Shown here in pieces: positions 54,057 through 63,031 of a stretch of 64,000 bases of DNA. A model generated the notes under the pieces. That model did not search any database. It worked only from the letters and a program-made list of their open reading frames with translations, and was not told the origin of the DNA. Origin of the DNA: Bacteroides sedimenti (GTDB taxonomy: Bacteria; Bacteroidota; Bacteroidia; Bacteroidales; Bacteroidaceae); assembly GCF_040365225.1 (NCBI RefSeq), contig NZ_AP028055.1:248001-312000 (forward strand), written 5' to 3'. How positions within the stretch are numbered: position 1 is the first letter of the stretch; each line of letters starts with the position of its first letter. The position numbers and the translations under genes were made by a program.

Positions 54057-55685
54057 ATGGTATTGCTGATCAATAACTTCCTGATTATTGCTACTGCACA
54101 GGAGTATCAGCATTTAATTATTTATGGGCAAAGCTTATCGGTTGGTAGTCAGTCATGGCCCCCTCTTTCAACAACGCCTGTTTCAGGTAATTATATGATC
54201 GGTGATCAGGTTTGGATTAATTATGGAAATACAAGTTTTAATAAACTGACTCCGTTAGTCGCAAATGTGGCATCTGAAACAATGACTTTACCTAAAAATC
54301 GTGCAAACAAGATTTTTGCAGAGTGTCCTTTAGTAGCTGCGACAAATCACATCCAATTAAAAACAGAAGGAAAATATAAGTTTATTGCCACTTCTTGCGG
54401 AACGGTGGCAAAATCCATTGAAGAACTGTCTAAAGAACATTATGATCCAATATGTTACAGGGATTTTACAAGCACAATTAACTACGCTTCTTTAATTACA
54501 TCAAAAATACATTGCCCGGCAATTATATGGATGCAAGGCGAGTATAATTACCTCACGCAATATGGAAATACGGGTTTGACCGAAGGAAGCACTCCTACAT
54601 CAGACAAATTAACGTATAAGTCATTGTTGATACAGCTGAAAAATAACATGCAAGCCGATATCAGAAATAAATATAGACAAGCCGATTCACCTTTGTTCAT
54701 CACATATCAGGTTGGGGCGCAATATACTCGAGGTGATTCTGTATCGATTGGCATGGCTCAGCTCGAAGCATCAAATGAATATCATGATGTTGTATGTGCC
54801 GGACCTGTGTATCCTATGACTGATCGTGGTGGACACCTTGATCCAAATGGATACCGCTGGTATGGTGAGATGTTGGGCAAGGCTTATTATCAAACAATAA
54901 CTCTTGGAAAGAAATTCAGACCTCTTCAGCCGTTGGAAATATCACGAATGGATGACAAGAGAACCCTTAGGATTAAATTTCTTGTACCACAAAAACCTCT
55001 CGTTTTAGATGAAATGTTGGTAAGAAAGGCTCCGGATTATGGTTTTGAAGTTTTTAATAATGGTGTTGAAGTGAACATACTTAATGTTTCGGTAGATAAT
55101 GAGTATGTTTACTTAACATGCGAAAATGATCTTGATGGTGACGTTGAATTGATTTATGCAGGAACAAATAATTCCGGACAAGGTAATTTGCGGGATAGTG
55201 ATAGCTTCCCAGCATCTTATAGCTATCAGGATTTAGATAAAAAGAATCAGGACAACAGTTATGTGTACGGACGTGATATATCCGAAACTACCTTACGTCC
55301 CGATAATGAGCCAAAAGATTCAGAAGGGATAATATACAATAAACCTTATCCATTATATAATTTCTGTGTGGCATTTTACTATAAACTGATGACTGGGATG
55401 CTAACTTATCATGTGCCTAATCTGGATACGAGTAATGATTCTCTTCCTATAAATTTCGCGAAGGTCTATTTGAACGAGGGAATATTAAAGATTGAAACCA
55501 ATATATCTGATATTGTGAAAATAGATTTACTTGATATTTCCGGTAAACAAATAATCATTTTTCCGTTGGAAGATAATGACGGTTTAAAATTATATAGTTT
55601 CGATTTACCTCATATGTCCAAAGGTGTTTATTTTGTTAGAATAGCTTCTTCTAAGGTTATGAAAATCTCGAAGCTGTTTCTTTAG
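54057..55685 (+). CDS. Secreted SGNH/sialate-O-acetylesterase-like esterase with T9SS-like C-terminal domain
   Basis: I chose the ATG at 54057 (MVLLINNFLIIATAQEYQH), a good signal peptide six bases after the upstream stop; the ATG at 54012 would overlap the acyltransferase gene. The 542-residue protein has SGNH-type blocks: HLIIYGQSLSVGSQ (Ser26 as likely nucleophile), ATSCGTVAKSI, IIWMQGEYNY (block III, Glu162) and TDRGGHLDPNGYRWYG (Asp256, His260). A beta domain follows (about 285-380) and then a T9SS-like C-terminal domain (about 465-542, IDLLDISGKQIIIFP, MSKGVYFVRIASSK). It should hydrolyse ester groups on extracellular sugars. Its place inside a polysaccharide biosynthesis cluster, behind an O-acyltransferase gene, is unusual. 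Confidence 0.75.
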   Translation: MVLLINNFLIIATAQEYQHLIIYGQSLSVGSQSWPPLSTTPVSGNYMIGDQVWINYGNTSFNKLTPLVANVASETMTLPKNRANKIFAECPLVAATNHIQLKTEGKYKFIATSCGTVAKSIEELSKEHYDPICYRDFTSTINYASLITSKIHCPAIIWMQGEYNYLTQYGNTGLTEGSTPTSDKLTYKSLLIQLKNNMQADIRNKYRQADSPLFITYQVGAQYTRGDSVSIGMAQLEASNEYHDVVCAGPVYPMTDRGGHLDPNGYRWYGEMLGKAYYQTITLGKKFRPLQPLEISRMDDKRTLRIKFLVPQKPLVLDEMLVRKAPDYGFEVFNNGVEVNILNVSVDNEYVYLTCENDLDGDVELIYAGTNNSGQGNLRDSDSFPASYSYQDLDKKNQDNSYVYGRDISETTLRPDNEPKDSEGIIYNKPYPLYNFCVAFYYKLMTGMLTYHVPNLDTSNDSLPINFAKVYLNEGILKIETNISDIVKIDLLDISGKQIIIFPLEDNDGLKLYSFDLPHMSKGVYFVRIASSKVMKISKLFL

Positions 55686-56221
55686 GCTTTATAGTTAATC
55701 TTATTTTTTTTATCTTGACATGCATGCGGTATTGTTGCTTCAGATTTGATAAGTTTGAAACGCAATCATGGCGTTACATCTTTTTAGTTTTAGACTCCCT
55801 TCTATCTTTGAATAATTACCTTCCAGTGTTATCAGATGTTATTTTTTGAATGTTATTCCTATCGATAAACATATTATTGATAAGTAGTAAATTATGGTTA
55901 CTTTATGTTTGCTTAATCCAAACATTCCATAATTTTATTTGTTATCTAATATAAGTTTATACTTAGTTAACCAAATCCTAAAGTTAGTAGGAATATTTGT
56001 TAAATGAGTATGCAGTATCGTTGCTGAGGTATGTTAGTGACGAACTTTTTCATGTAACAGCTGCAAATAGTCATGAGGATATAAACTATAGCTGATAAGG
56101 CTGGATTCATCATAAGGTTTCGAATGATAATTGCAATTTGATGCTTTAACAAAAATAGACCACGCTACACTTTACTAAATTAATAGTAAAACATGCTTGT
56201 TGAAAAGTAAAACGTCCGGAT
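55686..56221. other. 535-bp gap before the dTDP-amino-sugar genes
   Basis: No coding frame is supported. Two -7-like elements are present on the plus strand (TATCTTTG, 55803-55810, and TATGTTTG, 55904-55911) but neither has a convincing -33 box. Either could start a separate transcript for the genes from 56222 onward. Confidence 0.4.
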
Positions 56222-56647
56222 ATGAAAAAAATAAATTGTGCAAAAATATTAGAGTTGCCCAAAATTCTTGATCGGAGAGGAAATCTTTCATTTATAGAAG
56301 AAACCAATCATATCCCATTTAAAATTGTGCGTTCATATTGGATATATGATGTGCCTGGAGGAGAAGTCAGAGGTGGTCATGCCTACAAAAAGAATCAGGA
56401 ATTCATTGTGGCCCTTTCGGGTAGTTTCGATGTAATAATTGATGATGGAGAGAATCGTAAGGTGTTTTCTTTGAACCGCTCTTATTACGGATTGTATGTA
56501 CCGAGCGGTATGTGGAGACAAATGAGGAATTTCTCCACAAACTCCTTAGCGCTAATCTTAGCATCCACTCTATATGATCCTGCTGATTATATATTCGATT
56601 ATGAGCAATTTAAAGAATATAGAAATGAGAAAAACAACGGTTTATGA
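56222..56647 (+). CDS. FdtA/QdtA-like dTDP-4-oxo-6-deoxyglucose 3,4-ketoisomerase, copy 1 (His to Tyr)
   Basis: This 141-residue cupin protein is similar throughout to FdtA/QdtA (WxcM-like), which moves the keto group of dTDP-4-oxo-6-deoxyglucose from C4 to C3 before transamination. It keeps the N-terminal DRRGNLSFIEE, IPFKIVRSYWIYDVPGG and the C-terminal LILASTLYDPADYIFDYEQF. In the family's RG-x-HAH-K motif it reads RGGHAYK, so the second His is Tyr55 (His53 is kept). In FdtA both histidines are in the active site. The protein may thus be weak, altered in stereochemistry, or active only with its neighbour. The second copy starts 23 bases before this gene ends. Confidence 0.85.
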   Translation: MKKINCAKILELPKILDRRGNLSFIEETNHIPFKIVRSYWIYDVPGGEVRGGHAYKKNQEFIVALSGSFDVIIDDGENRKVFSLNRSYYGLYVPSGMWRQMRNFSTNSLALILASTLYDPADYIFDYEQFKEYRNEKNNGL

Positions 56648-57050
56648 CTGTAGTGTAATTGAGCTTGATAAACATCATCATGAGAAAGGCAATATTACAG
56701 TACTCGAAAATGGAAATACTATTCCTTTTCATGTAAAACGCTCTTATTATTTGTATGATGTTCCGGGAGGGGAATCACGCGGAGGACATGCACATAAGGG
56801 ATTGTTCCAGCTGATTGTTGCTGCTAGCGGGAGTTTCGCCGTTACTTTAGATGATGGAAAGATTAAACGCACATTTACACTCAACCGCCCTTACCAGGGT
56901 TTATTAGTTGTTCCTGGAATATGGCGTGAGTTGGATGATTTCTCTTCAGGATCTGTTTGCCTGGTATTTGCATCAATGAAATATGACGCGGGTGACTATA
57001 TACGTGACTATGATGAGTTTTTAAAATTTAAATCTGACAAGAATGAATAA
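56625..57050 (+). CDS. FdtA/QdtA-like ketoisomerase, copy 2
   Basis: I chose the ATG at 56625 (MRKTTVYDCSVIEL), which gives 141 residues, the same length as copy 1; an ATG at 56574 would read far into copy 1. It keeps both histidines (RGGHAHK, His55 and His57), SGSFAVTLDDGK, GIWRELDDFSSGSVCLVFAS and YDAGDYIRDYDEF. The family's N-terminal D-x-RG-x-L segment is changed to HHHEKGNITVLENG, losing the Arg kept in copy 1. The two copies overlap by 23 bases, and the acyltransferase gene overlaps the end of this one by 8 bases, so all are one operon. The product would feed the FdtB-like aminotransferase at 58691. Confidence 0.87.
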   Translation: MRKTTVYDCSVIELDKHHHEKGNITVLENGNTIPFHVKRSYYLYDVPGGESRGGHAHKGLFQLIVAASGSFAVTLDDGKIKRTFTLNRPYQGLLVVPGIWRELDDFSSGSVCLVFASMKYDAGDYIRDYDEFLKFKSDKNE

Positions 57051-57564
57051 CATTCATCCTTTAGCGGATGTTCATACTAATGATGTTGGTGAGAATACAT
57101 TAATATGGCAGTTTTGTGTGGTTTTGAAGAATGTGAAAATTGGTCGAAACTGTAATATTTGTGCACATGTTTTTATTGAAAATGAAGTTGTTATAGGAGA
57201 TAATGTTACAGTAAAACCAGGTGCCATTCTTTTTCATGGGCTAACTGTAGAAGATAATGTTTTTATCGGTCCCAATGTCAGCTTTACAAATGATAAGGTA
57301 CCTCGTTCGAAAAATTATAAGGAGAGATATGAAAATACTCTTTTGGAAATGGGATGTTCAATAGGTGCTGGTTCTACAATTGTTGCAGGAACTGTTATTG
57401 GAAGTTATGCTTTTATTGGGGCTGGAAGCGTGGTTACGAAGAATATCCCTCCGAATACTCTCTGGTATGGTAATCCTGCCACTCAAAGAGGATACATCAC
57501 TAATAGTGGGATTATTCTTGATATGAATAAGAGAGACAAAAAAGGAATAAAGCATAATATTTAA
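57043..57564 (+). CDS. Left-handed beta-helix N-acyltransferase (FdtC/WbbJ-like)
   Basis: This 173-residue protein consists of hexapeptide repeats typical of trimeric left-handed beta-helix acyltransferases (IWQFCVVLKNVKIGRNCNIC, VVIGDNVTVKPGAILF, CSIGAGSTIVAGTVIGSYAF), with a loop containing VSFTNDKVPRSKNY and the closing LWYGNPATQRGYI. FdtC-type enzymes acylate the 3-amino group of dTDP-Fuc3N or dTDP-Qui3N. It overlaps the second ketoisomerase gene by 8 bases, as expected for one pathway. The acyl donor could be acetyl-CoA or an acyl-ACP from the module at 49-52.6 kb. Confidence 0.88.
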   Translation: MNNIHPLADVHTNDVGENTLIWQFCVVLKNVKIGRNCNICAHVFIENEVVIGDNVTVKPGAILFHGLTVEDNVFIGPNVSFTNDKVPRSKNYKERYENTLLEMGCSIGAGSTIVAGTVIGSYAFIGAGSVVTKNIPPNTLWYGNPATQRGYITNSGIILDMNKRDKKGIKHNI

Positions 57565-57568
57565 AGAT

Positions 57569-58600
57569 ATGACACACTCAAAACTGTTTCAGTACATATT
57601 GGATAAAGTAGAGAAACAACATCCCATCGTCTCAAAGCCCAAAAGTGTTGATCGTTCTGGTATGTTTGAGATAAATAGATATACACATGAGTTTGCTGAT
57701 GAATGGAATGGATTTGTGAAGAGGTCAAAAAATGGAACTTTCCTGATTGACAGGAGTTACATGGATTATCATTCAGAACGTTACCATGACTATTCGTTGA
57801 TGGTATATCGTAAAGGTAGGTTATATGCAATTCTTCCGGCAAACAGATTTGATGGTGTGTTATATTCGCACCAAGGTCTTACATGTGGCGGACTGATCAT
57901 GTCTTCTGATGTAACAACGGCAGATGTGATCGTAATATTTGATTTAATAAATGAATATTTAAAGAAGGATGGTGTATCTAGGGTTATATATAAACCAATG
58001 CCTCCTATTTATCATTTGATCCCCGCTCAGGAAGACTTATATGCCTTATTTAGAATTGATGCTAAAATTATTGAACGAAATATCTCTTCTACAATCTATC
58101 AGAATAGGAAGGTCCGGTTTTACAAAATGAGAAAAGTTGCAGTTCGAAAGGCAAATGAAAATCATCTGGTTATAAGAGAAAGTGATGATTATGATAGTTT
58201 TTGGAAGATACTTTGTGATAATTTGAAGACTAACCACAAGGTGTCTCCTATTCATTCACTTAGCGAGATTTCTCTTTTGCATTCGCGATTCCCCGATAAT
58301 ATAAAACTCTACTTGGCTTATAAAGGGGATGAAATTTTGGGAGGAGTGCTTATATACATAACCACACAAGTTGTTCATGCACAATATTGTTCGGCAACTC
58401 CCGAAGGAAAAGCTCTAGGCGCTTTAGATTTGCTTTTTGATTATCTGATAAATAATAAATATATAGGTTTTCCCATTTTTGATTTTGGGAAATCTACCAC
58501 ACAAATGGGTATGTGTCTCAATGAAGGGCTAATATTTCAGAAAGAAGGCTTTGGAGCAAGAGCTACCGTGTATGATGTGTATGAATACGAAATCAAATAA
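57569..58600 (+). CDS. FemAB/GNAT-like protein of amino-sugar clusters, 343 aa
   Basis: The protein shows the double GNAT (FemAB-like) layout. The N-terminal half contains FADEWNGFVKRSKNGTFLIDRSYMDYH and KGRLYAILPANR. The C-terminal half contains IKLYLAYKGDEILGGVLIYITTQVVHAQYCSATPEGKALGALDLLFDYL, ending with a segment FDFGKSTTQMGMCLNEGLIFQKEGFGA. Proteins of this kind often accompany FdtB-type aminotransferases in surface-polysaccharide clusters and are annotated as GNAT or FemAB acyltransferases. It may attach an acyl or aminoacyl group to the 3-amino sugar. It begins four bases after the beta-helix acyltransferase gene. No direct activity is known to me. Confidence 0.7.
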   Translation: MTHSKLFQYILDKVEKQHPIVSKPKSVDRSGMFEINRYTHEFADEWNGFVKRSKNGTFLIDRSYMDYHSERYHDYSLMVYRKGRLYAILPANRFDGVLYSHQGLTCGGLIMSSDVTTADVIVIFDLINEYLKKDGVSRVIYKPMPPIYHLIPAQEDLYALFRIDAKIIERNISSTIYQNRKVRFYKMRKVAVRKANENHLVIRESDDYDSFWKILCDNLKTNHKVSPIHSLSEISLLHSRFPDNIKLYLAYKGDEILGGVLIYITTQVVHAQYCSATPEGKALGALDLLFDYLINNKYIGFPIFDFGKSTTQMGMCLNEGLIFQKEGFGARATVYDVYEYEIK

Positions 58601-58690
58601 AACAACTTGCAGAGTGAAAAGCTATCGGGGTATATCTTGGATAACTTTCCCCGAATAGTGTATAATTATAATCGTAAATTATAGAATAAT

Positions 58691-59797
58691 ATGATAAAAT
58701 TTCTGGATTTAGAGAAAATAACCGCTCAATATTCAGATGAAATACATGATGCGGTAAAGAGGGTCGTGGATTCTGGTTTGTATCTGCAGGGTAGAGAGAA
58801 TGAAGCTTTTGAATCAAATTATTCCGCTTATATTGGGACAAAGTATACTATCGGTGTTGCAAATGGACTGGATGCATTGATCTGGATCTTTCGTGCTTAT
58901 ATAGAAATGGGGGTGATGAAGCCGGGAGACGAAATCATTGTTCCGGCTAATACGTTCATTGCTTCAATTCTGGCCATTTCCGAAAACGGATTGGTGCCGG
59001 TATTGGTAGAACCCAACATTATTACATATCAGATAGACGAAGACCTTATAGAAGCAGCCATAACGCCAAAAACAAGAGGTATATTGATTGTTCATCTTTA
59101 TGGGCAATGTGCATATACCGACAAGATCGGTGTGATATGCAGGAAACATTCGTTGAAACTTGTAGAAGACAATGCACAATCGCATGGATGTAAGTTCAAG
59201 GGCCGAAAAACAGGATCCTTAGGTGATGCGGCAGGTCATAGTTTTTACCCTGGCAAGATTCTCGGAGCTCTAGGCGATGCAGGGGCTGTCACCACTGATG
59301 ATAAAGAGCTGGCGGAGGTGATCAGAGCTCTTGCAAACTATGGATCTATTAAGAAATACGTATTCAGATATACAGGAAGAAATAGCCGATTGGATGAAAT
59401 ACAGGCTGCTGTTTTGAATGTGAAGTTGAAGTACTTGGACAAAGAGGTACAATTGCGAAAAGATGTGGCAGCATATTATATCGATAATATTAAGAACAAA
59501 CAGGTAATTCTTCCACAAGTTGACAATTGGGAGGCTCATGTTTTCCATCTTTTTACGGTCCGTTGTGAAAAAAGAGATGAACTGCAAAACTACCTCACCG
59601 AAAAAGGCATTCAAACAGTAATTCATTATCCCATTCCTCCTCATAAACAGGAGTGCTACAAAAAATGGAATAATTTCTCATTTTCAGTAACAGAAAAGAT
59701 TCATCAGGAAGAATTGAGTTTGCCTATTAGTCCGGTAATGACAAAAGAAGAAATACAAGAAGTTGTGACAATTATTAACCAGATGAAACCATTGTAA
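58691..59797 (+). CDS. DegT/DnrJ/EryC1/StrS aminotransferase (FdtB/QdtB-like)
   Basis: This 368-residue PLP-dependent sugar aminotransferase has the Lys that forms the Schiff base at residue 189 (GHSFYPGKILGALGDAGAV), the Asp/Gln pair in LVEDNAQSHG (Asp160, Gln163), and RNSRLDEIQAAVL in the C-terminal part. Family members aminate keto sugars with glutamate as donor. Next to two FdtA-like ketoisomerases and a beta-helix acyltransferase, it most likely makes dTDP-3-amino-3,6-dideoxyhexose (Fuc3N or Qui3N). The rmlA and rmlB genes needed for the precursor are not in the window. Confidence 0.92.
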   Translation: MIKFLDLEKITAQYSDEIHDAVKRVVDSGLYLQGRENEAFESNYSAYIGTKYTIGVANGLDALIWIFRAYIEMGVMKPGDEIIVPANTFIASILAISENGLVPVLVEPNIITYQIDEDLIEAAITPKTRGILIVHLYGQCAYTDKIGVICRKHSLKLVEDNAQSHGCKFKGRKTGSLGDAAGHSFYPGKILGALGDAGAVTTDDKELAEVIRALANYGSIKKYVFRYTGRNSRLDEIQAAVLNVKLKYLDKEVQLRKDVAAYYIDNIKNKQVILPQVDNWEAHVFHLFTVRCEKRDELQNYLTEKGIQTVIHYPIPPHKQECYKKWNNFSFSVTEKIHQEELSLPISPVMTKEEIQEVVTIINQMKPL

Positions 59798-60010
59798 ATC
59801 AGATTGATGTTGTGATTAAAATCAAAATATTTTTAAACACTAATAAGTTAATCACAGTATGGTAATATTGTGATATAATAATTATCTCTGATAGTTGGGG
59901 CATACTGTATTATCTTATATTTCTGGCAATAAGACAGACAACTGTTATAATAAGTGATTTATAGAGGTGTTGGTGAAGTTTGTTTGGTTGTAATATTTAT
60001 ATGAAAGAAT

Positions 60011-61498
60011 ATGTCTGATGAGCTGGATAAAAAATCGTACAAACAAAGTTTGAAAGCGACATCCCTGTTTGGTGGAGTACAAATATACAATATTGTGATA
60101 GGCATTGTACGTTCCAAGTTTGTTGCTATTTTTTTGGGACCTGCAGGGATGGGGATAACAGGACTGCTTTCATCAACCACGGGAATAATAAATGCTTTGA
60201 CCAATATGGGACTATCAACAAGTGCGGTCAGAGACATTTCTGTTGCTAACAAGGGGGGAGATATAGAACGAATTTCAAAAGTTGTTCGTGTATTTCGAAC
60301 TCTAGTATGGGCAACGGGTTTGATTGGCACTCTCATCTGTCTTGCTTTATCTCCTCTGTTGAGCCATATTACGTTTGGAAATTACGATTATACAGTAGCT
60401 TTTATTATTCTTTCTGTTACTTTGCTGTTTACTCAACTTACGTCCGGACAAAACACATTGCTTCAAGGAATGCAGCAATATGCTTTCATGGCAAAATCTA
60501 ACGTGATAGGGAGTACGATCGGTTTGTTTATAACAGTTCCTTTGTATTATTTCTGGAGAGTTGATGCGATAGTTCCTGTATTAGTAATTACAAGTGTAGT
60601 TTCACTGTCCTTGTCTTATTACTTCTCCAGAAAAGTTAAAATAAGGAGAGTCCACATTGAGAAAAAAGATCTTTTTGTTGAAGGCCGTATAATGATACGG
60701 ATGGGCTTTTTTATAGGAATACAGGGAATCTTGTCACTGATTGCCGCTTACGGGATAAGGATATTTATCAGACATTTTGGAGGTGTGGCAGATGTAGGTT
60801 TGTATTCTGCTGGATTTACAATCGTAAATACATATGTAGGACTGATCTTTTCTGCAATGGCAACTGATTATTACCCACGTCTCTCAGCGCTTAGTGCTGA
60901 CGAAATTGGTTTTAGAAAAGCAATTAACCAGCAAATGGAAATCTCTCTCTTGTTGTCGGCTCCTGTTGTCGCTTCATTTATTATTTTCATTAAGCCAGTA
61001 ATTACATTGTTGTATTCGTCCAAATTTATTCCAATTGAAGGTATGATCTACTGGGCTATTTTTGCTACATTTTTTAAAGCAACCAGTTGGTCATTAGGAT
61101 TTTCTTTTCTTGCAAAAGGTGATACTAAAGCTTTCATGTGGAACGAACTTTGTTCTACAATTTACACCTTATTTCTAAATCTGACATGTTATTATTGGAT
61201 GGGACTTACAGGGCTTGGACTTTCTCTGTTTGCATCATATCTAATCTATTTTATTCAGGTACTTGTCATATGTGGACGACGTTATGGTTTCAACGTTAAT
61301 GGGAAAGTTTACAGGATTTTTATCCCTCAGTTTCTGATTTCTTGTGTGTGCATATTGTTGGTTTTAATTTCGCCTATGATAATCAGATATATTGTTGGAG
61401 GACTTCTGGTTCTTATTTCCTTTTTACACTCTTACCGCGAATTGGATAGAAGAATTGAAATCGGGAAATTAATAAAATACAAACTGTTTAAAAGATGA
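60011..61498 (+). CDS. Wzx-type polysaccharide flippase (MATE/MOP superfamily)
   Basis: This 495-residue integral membrane protein has about 14 hydrophobic helices and the early segment LFGGVQIYNIVIGIVRSKFVAIFLGPAGMGITGLLSS, which is typical of Wzx O-antigen/teichuronic acid exporters. It moves undecaprenyl-diphosphate-linked repeat units across the inner membrane to the periplasm for Wzy-type polymerisation. Its stop overlaps the following glycosyltransferase start (ATGA at 61495-61498). A short frame (60001-60018) upstream is not supported as a gene. Confidence 0.9.
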   Translation: MSDELDKKSYKQSLKATSLFGGVQIYNIVIGIVRSKFVAIFLGPAGMGITGLLSSTTGIINALTNMGLSTSAVRDISVANKGGDIERISKVVRVFRTLVWATGLIGTLICLALSPLLSHITFGNYDYTVAFIILSVTLLFTQLTSGQNTLLQGMQQYAFMAKSNVIGSTIGLFITVPLYYFWRVDAIVPVLVITSVVSLSLSYYFSRKVKIRRVHIEKKDLFVEGRIMIRMGFFIGIQGILSLIAAYGIRIFIRHFGGVADVGLYSAGFTIVNTYVGLIFSAMATDYYPRLSALSADEIGFRKAINQQMEISLLLSAPVVASFIIFIKPVITLLYSSKFIPIEGMIYWAIFATFFKATSWSLGFSFLAKGDTKAFMWNELCSTIYTLFLNLTCYYWMGLTGLGLSLFASYLIYFIQVLVICGRRYGFNVNGKVYRIFIPQFLISCVCILLVLISPMIIRYIVGGLLVLISFLHSYRELDRRIEIGKLIKYKLFKR

Positions 61499-63000
61499 CG
61501 ATTATGAATCTTACCAGGAAAGATATAACCAGTGCATATAATAAAATAAAAAGAATAGCACGGAAAAGTTTCGATAAGAAAAAATACAATGACTCTTTAG
61601 CGAAAATATCAATTGCAGCAAAGTTGGCTTATTATATAAATTTTATTTATACAGATGTTGAATTGGAGAATATGTTGAACGATATTTCAAAAAATATTAT
61701 TCCAAAACCAGCAGATTTTATTTCCGTGGAAAACCGTTATGTTTTTGTTGATTCATTCGGAAATTCAAAAGTGCTGGCACTGCAATATCTTAAGGCGTTA
61801 ATTTCATGGGACGTTGAAATTCTTTATATTCTTGAATCTTACAGTAAAATTGAAGAATCCAAAGAAATCAGGGAGTTGCTTAACACCTATTCCCGTGGAA
61901 CGATTTTGGTTGTCGATCCTGAATTGGAAACAGCGGAAAAAATTAAATTAATATTTAATAGGATCAGTGATTACAAACCGTTTAAAATTTTATTGCATAT
62001 TACCCCCTGGGATGTAATAGCCACAACCGTTATGTATGCTTTTAATAACGTGACGAGATATCAGATAAACATGACAGATCATGCCTTTTGGCTTGGAAGT
62101 GGTTGCATTGATTATACAATTGAATTCAGGAGTTATGGTTGCACAGTATCCTTAGAAAAGAGAAATATTGATAAAAATCACATTCTGGTTCAGCCTTTTT
62201 ATCCAATTATTAAAAATGATGTTTTTCAGGGGTTTCCAGTAGAATTAAATAAAGACAATGTAATTATTTTTTCTGGAGGAACTTATTATAAAATATTCGG
62301 AGAGAATGATCTGTTCTTTTTGATTTTAAAAAGAATTCTTGAAGAAAACCCGTCTGCAGTTATTTTGTTTGCCGGAATGGGAAACGGACGCAACCGATTG
62401 GAAAATTTCATCTCATCAAATAGACTGGAAAAGCGGATGATGTTATTGGGTGAACGGAAAGATATAAATGAAGTCTTTAGAAATTGCGATATATATTTAA
62501 ATACTTATCCGTTTGGAGGAGGGTTGATGTCTCAATATGCTGCATATAATGCCAAACCAATTCTGGCACTAACTAAAGCCAATGCATTTAATAATGATCT
62601 GGAGGATATTGTTTTCTCTAACTCAGATAAAAAACAGCAGATTTGTTTTACAAATGTTGAGGATTTATTGCAAGAGACAAAGAGACTGGTCAATGATAGG
62701 GAATACAGAGTATATAAAGGACAGCAATTAAAAGAAGGTATTATTTCTCCGGAACAATTCTCAAGCAATTTATACCGATTAATGGATACAGGCGTAAATT
62801 TATTCCCTATAGAGAAAAAATCAATAAACTTTATGGCTTTTCAGGATTGGTATCTCGATATTCATAACAAATATTCAAATAAGATAGGATATGTTATCTA
62901 TGTCAATTTCCGGATGTTGGCTTTCTTGTATTTTCCCAAAATAAGCTTCAAATATTTCCCCAGTCTGTTAAAATTGATAAGAAATAAGATAGGCATATGA
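61495..63000 (+). CDS. Glycosyltransferase (GT-B/GT4-like), 501 aa
   Basis: The C-terminal half matches a GT-B nucleotide-sugar-binding fold: VIIFSGGTYYKIFGENDLFF, AVILFAGMGNGRNRLENFI, MMLLGERKDINEVFRNCDIYLNTYPFGGGLMSQYAAYNAKPILAL, with EQF-type late residues. The N-terminal half (about 1-210) is divergent, with KPADFISVENRYVFVDSF and LLHITPWDVIATTVMYAF. The start ATG at 61495 overlaps the Wzx stop by four bases; an ATG at codon 4 is an alternative. It adds a sugar to the repeat unit, but its donor and acceptor are unknown. It is the only clear glycosyltransferase of the cluster within the window. Confidence 0.8.
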   Translation: MTIMNLTRKDITSAYNKIKRIARKSFDKKKYNDSLAKISIAAKLAYYINFIYTDVELENMLNDISKNIIPKPADFISVENRYVFVDSFGNSKVLALQYLKALISWDVEILYILESYSKIEESKEIRELLNTYSRGTILVVDPELETAEKIKLIFNRISDYKPFKILLHITPWDVIATTVMYAFNNVTRYQINMTDHAFWLGSGCIDYTIEFRSYGCTVSLEKRNIDKNHILVQPFYPIIKNDVFQGFPVELNKDNVIIFSGGTYYKIFGENDLFFLILKRILEENPSAVILFAGMGNGRNRLENFISSNRLEKRMMLLGERKDINEVFRNCDIYLNTYPFGGGLMSQYAAYNAKPILALTKANAFNNDLEDIVFSNSDKKQQICFTNVEDLLQETKRLVNDREYRVYKGQQLKEGIISPEQFSSNLYRLMDTGVNLFPIEKKSINFMAFQDWYLDIHNKYSNKIGYVIYVNFRMLAFLYFPKISFKYFPSLLKLIRNKIGI

Positions 63001-63031
63001 CATCTATTTGTTATATCAAGCATTGACGAAT

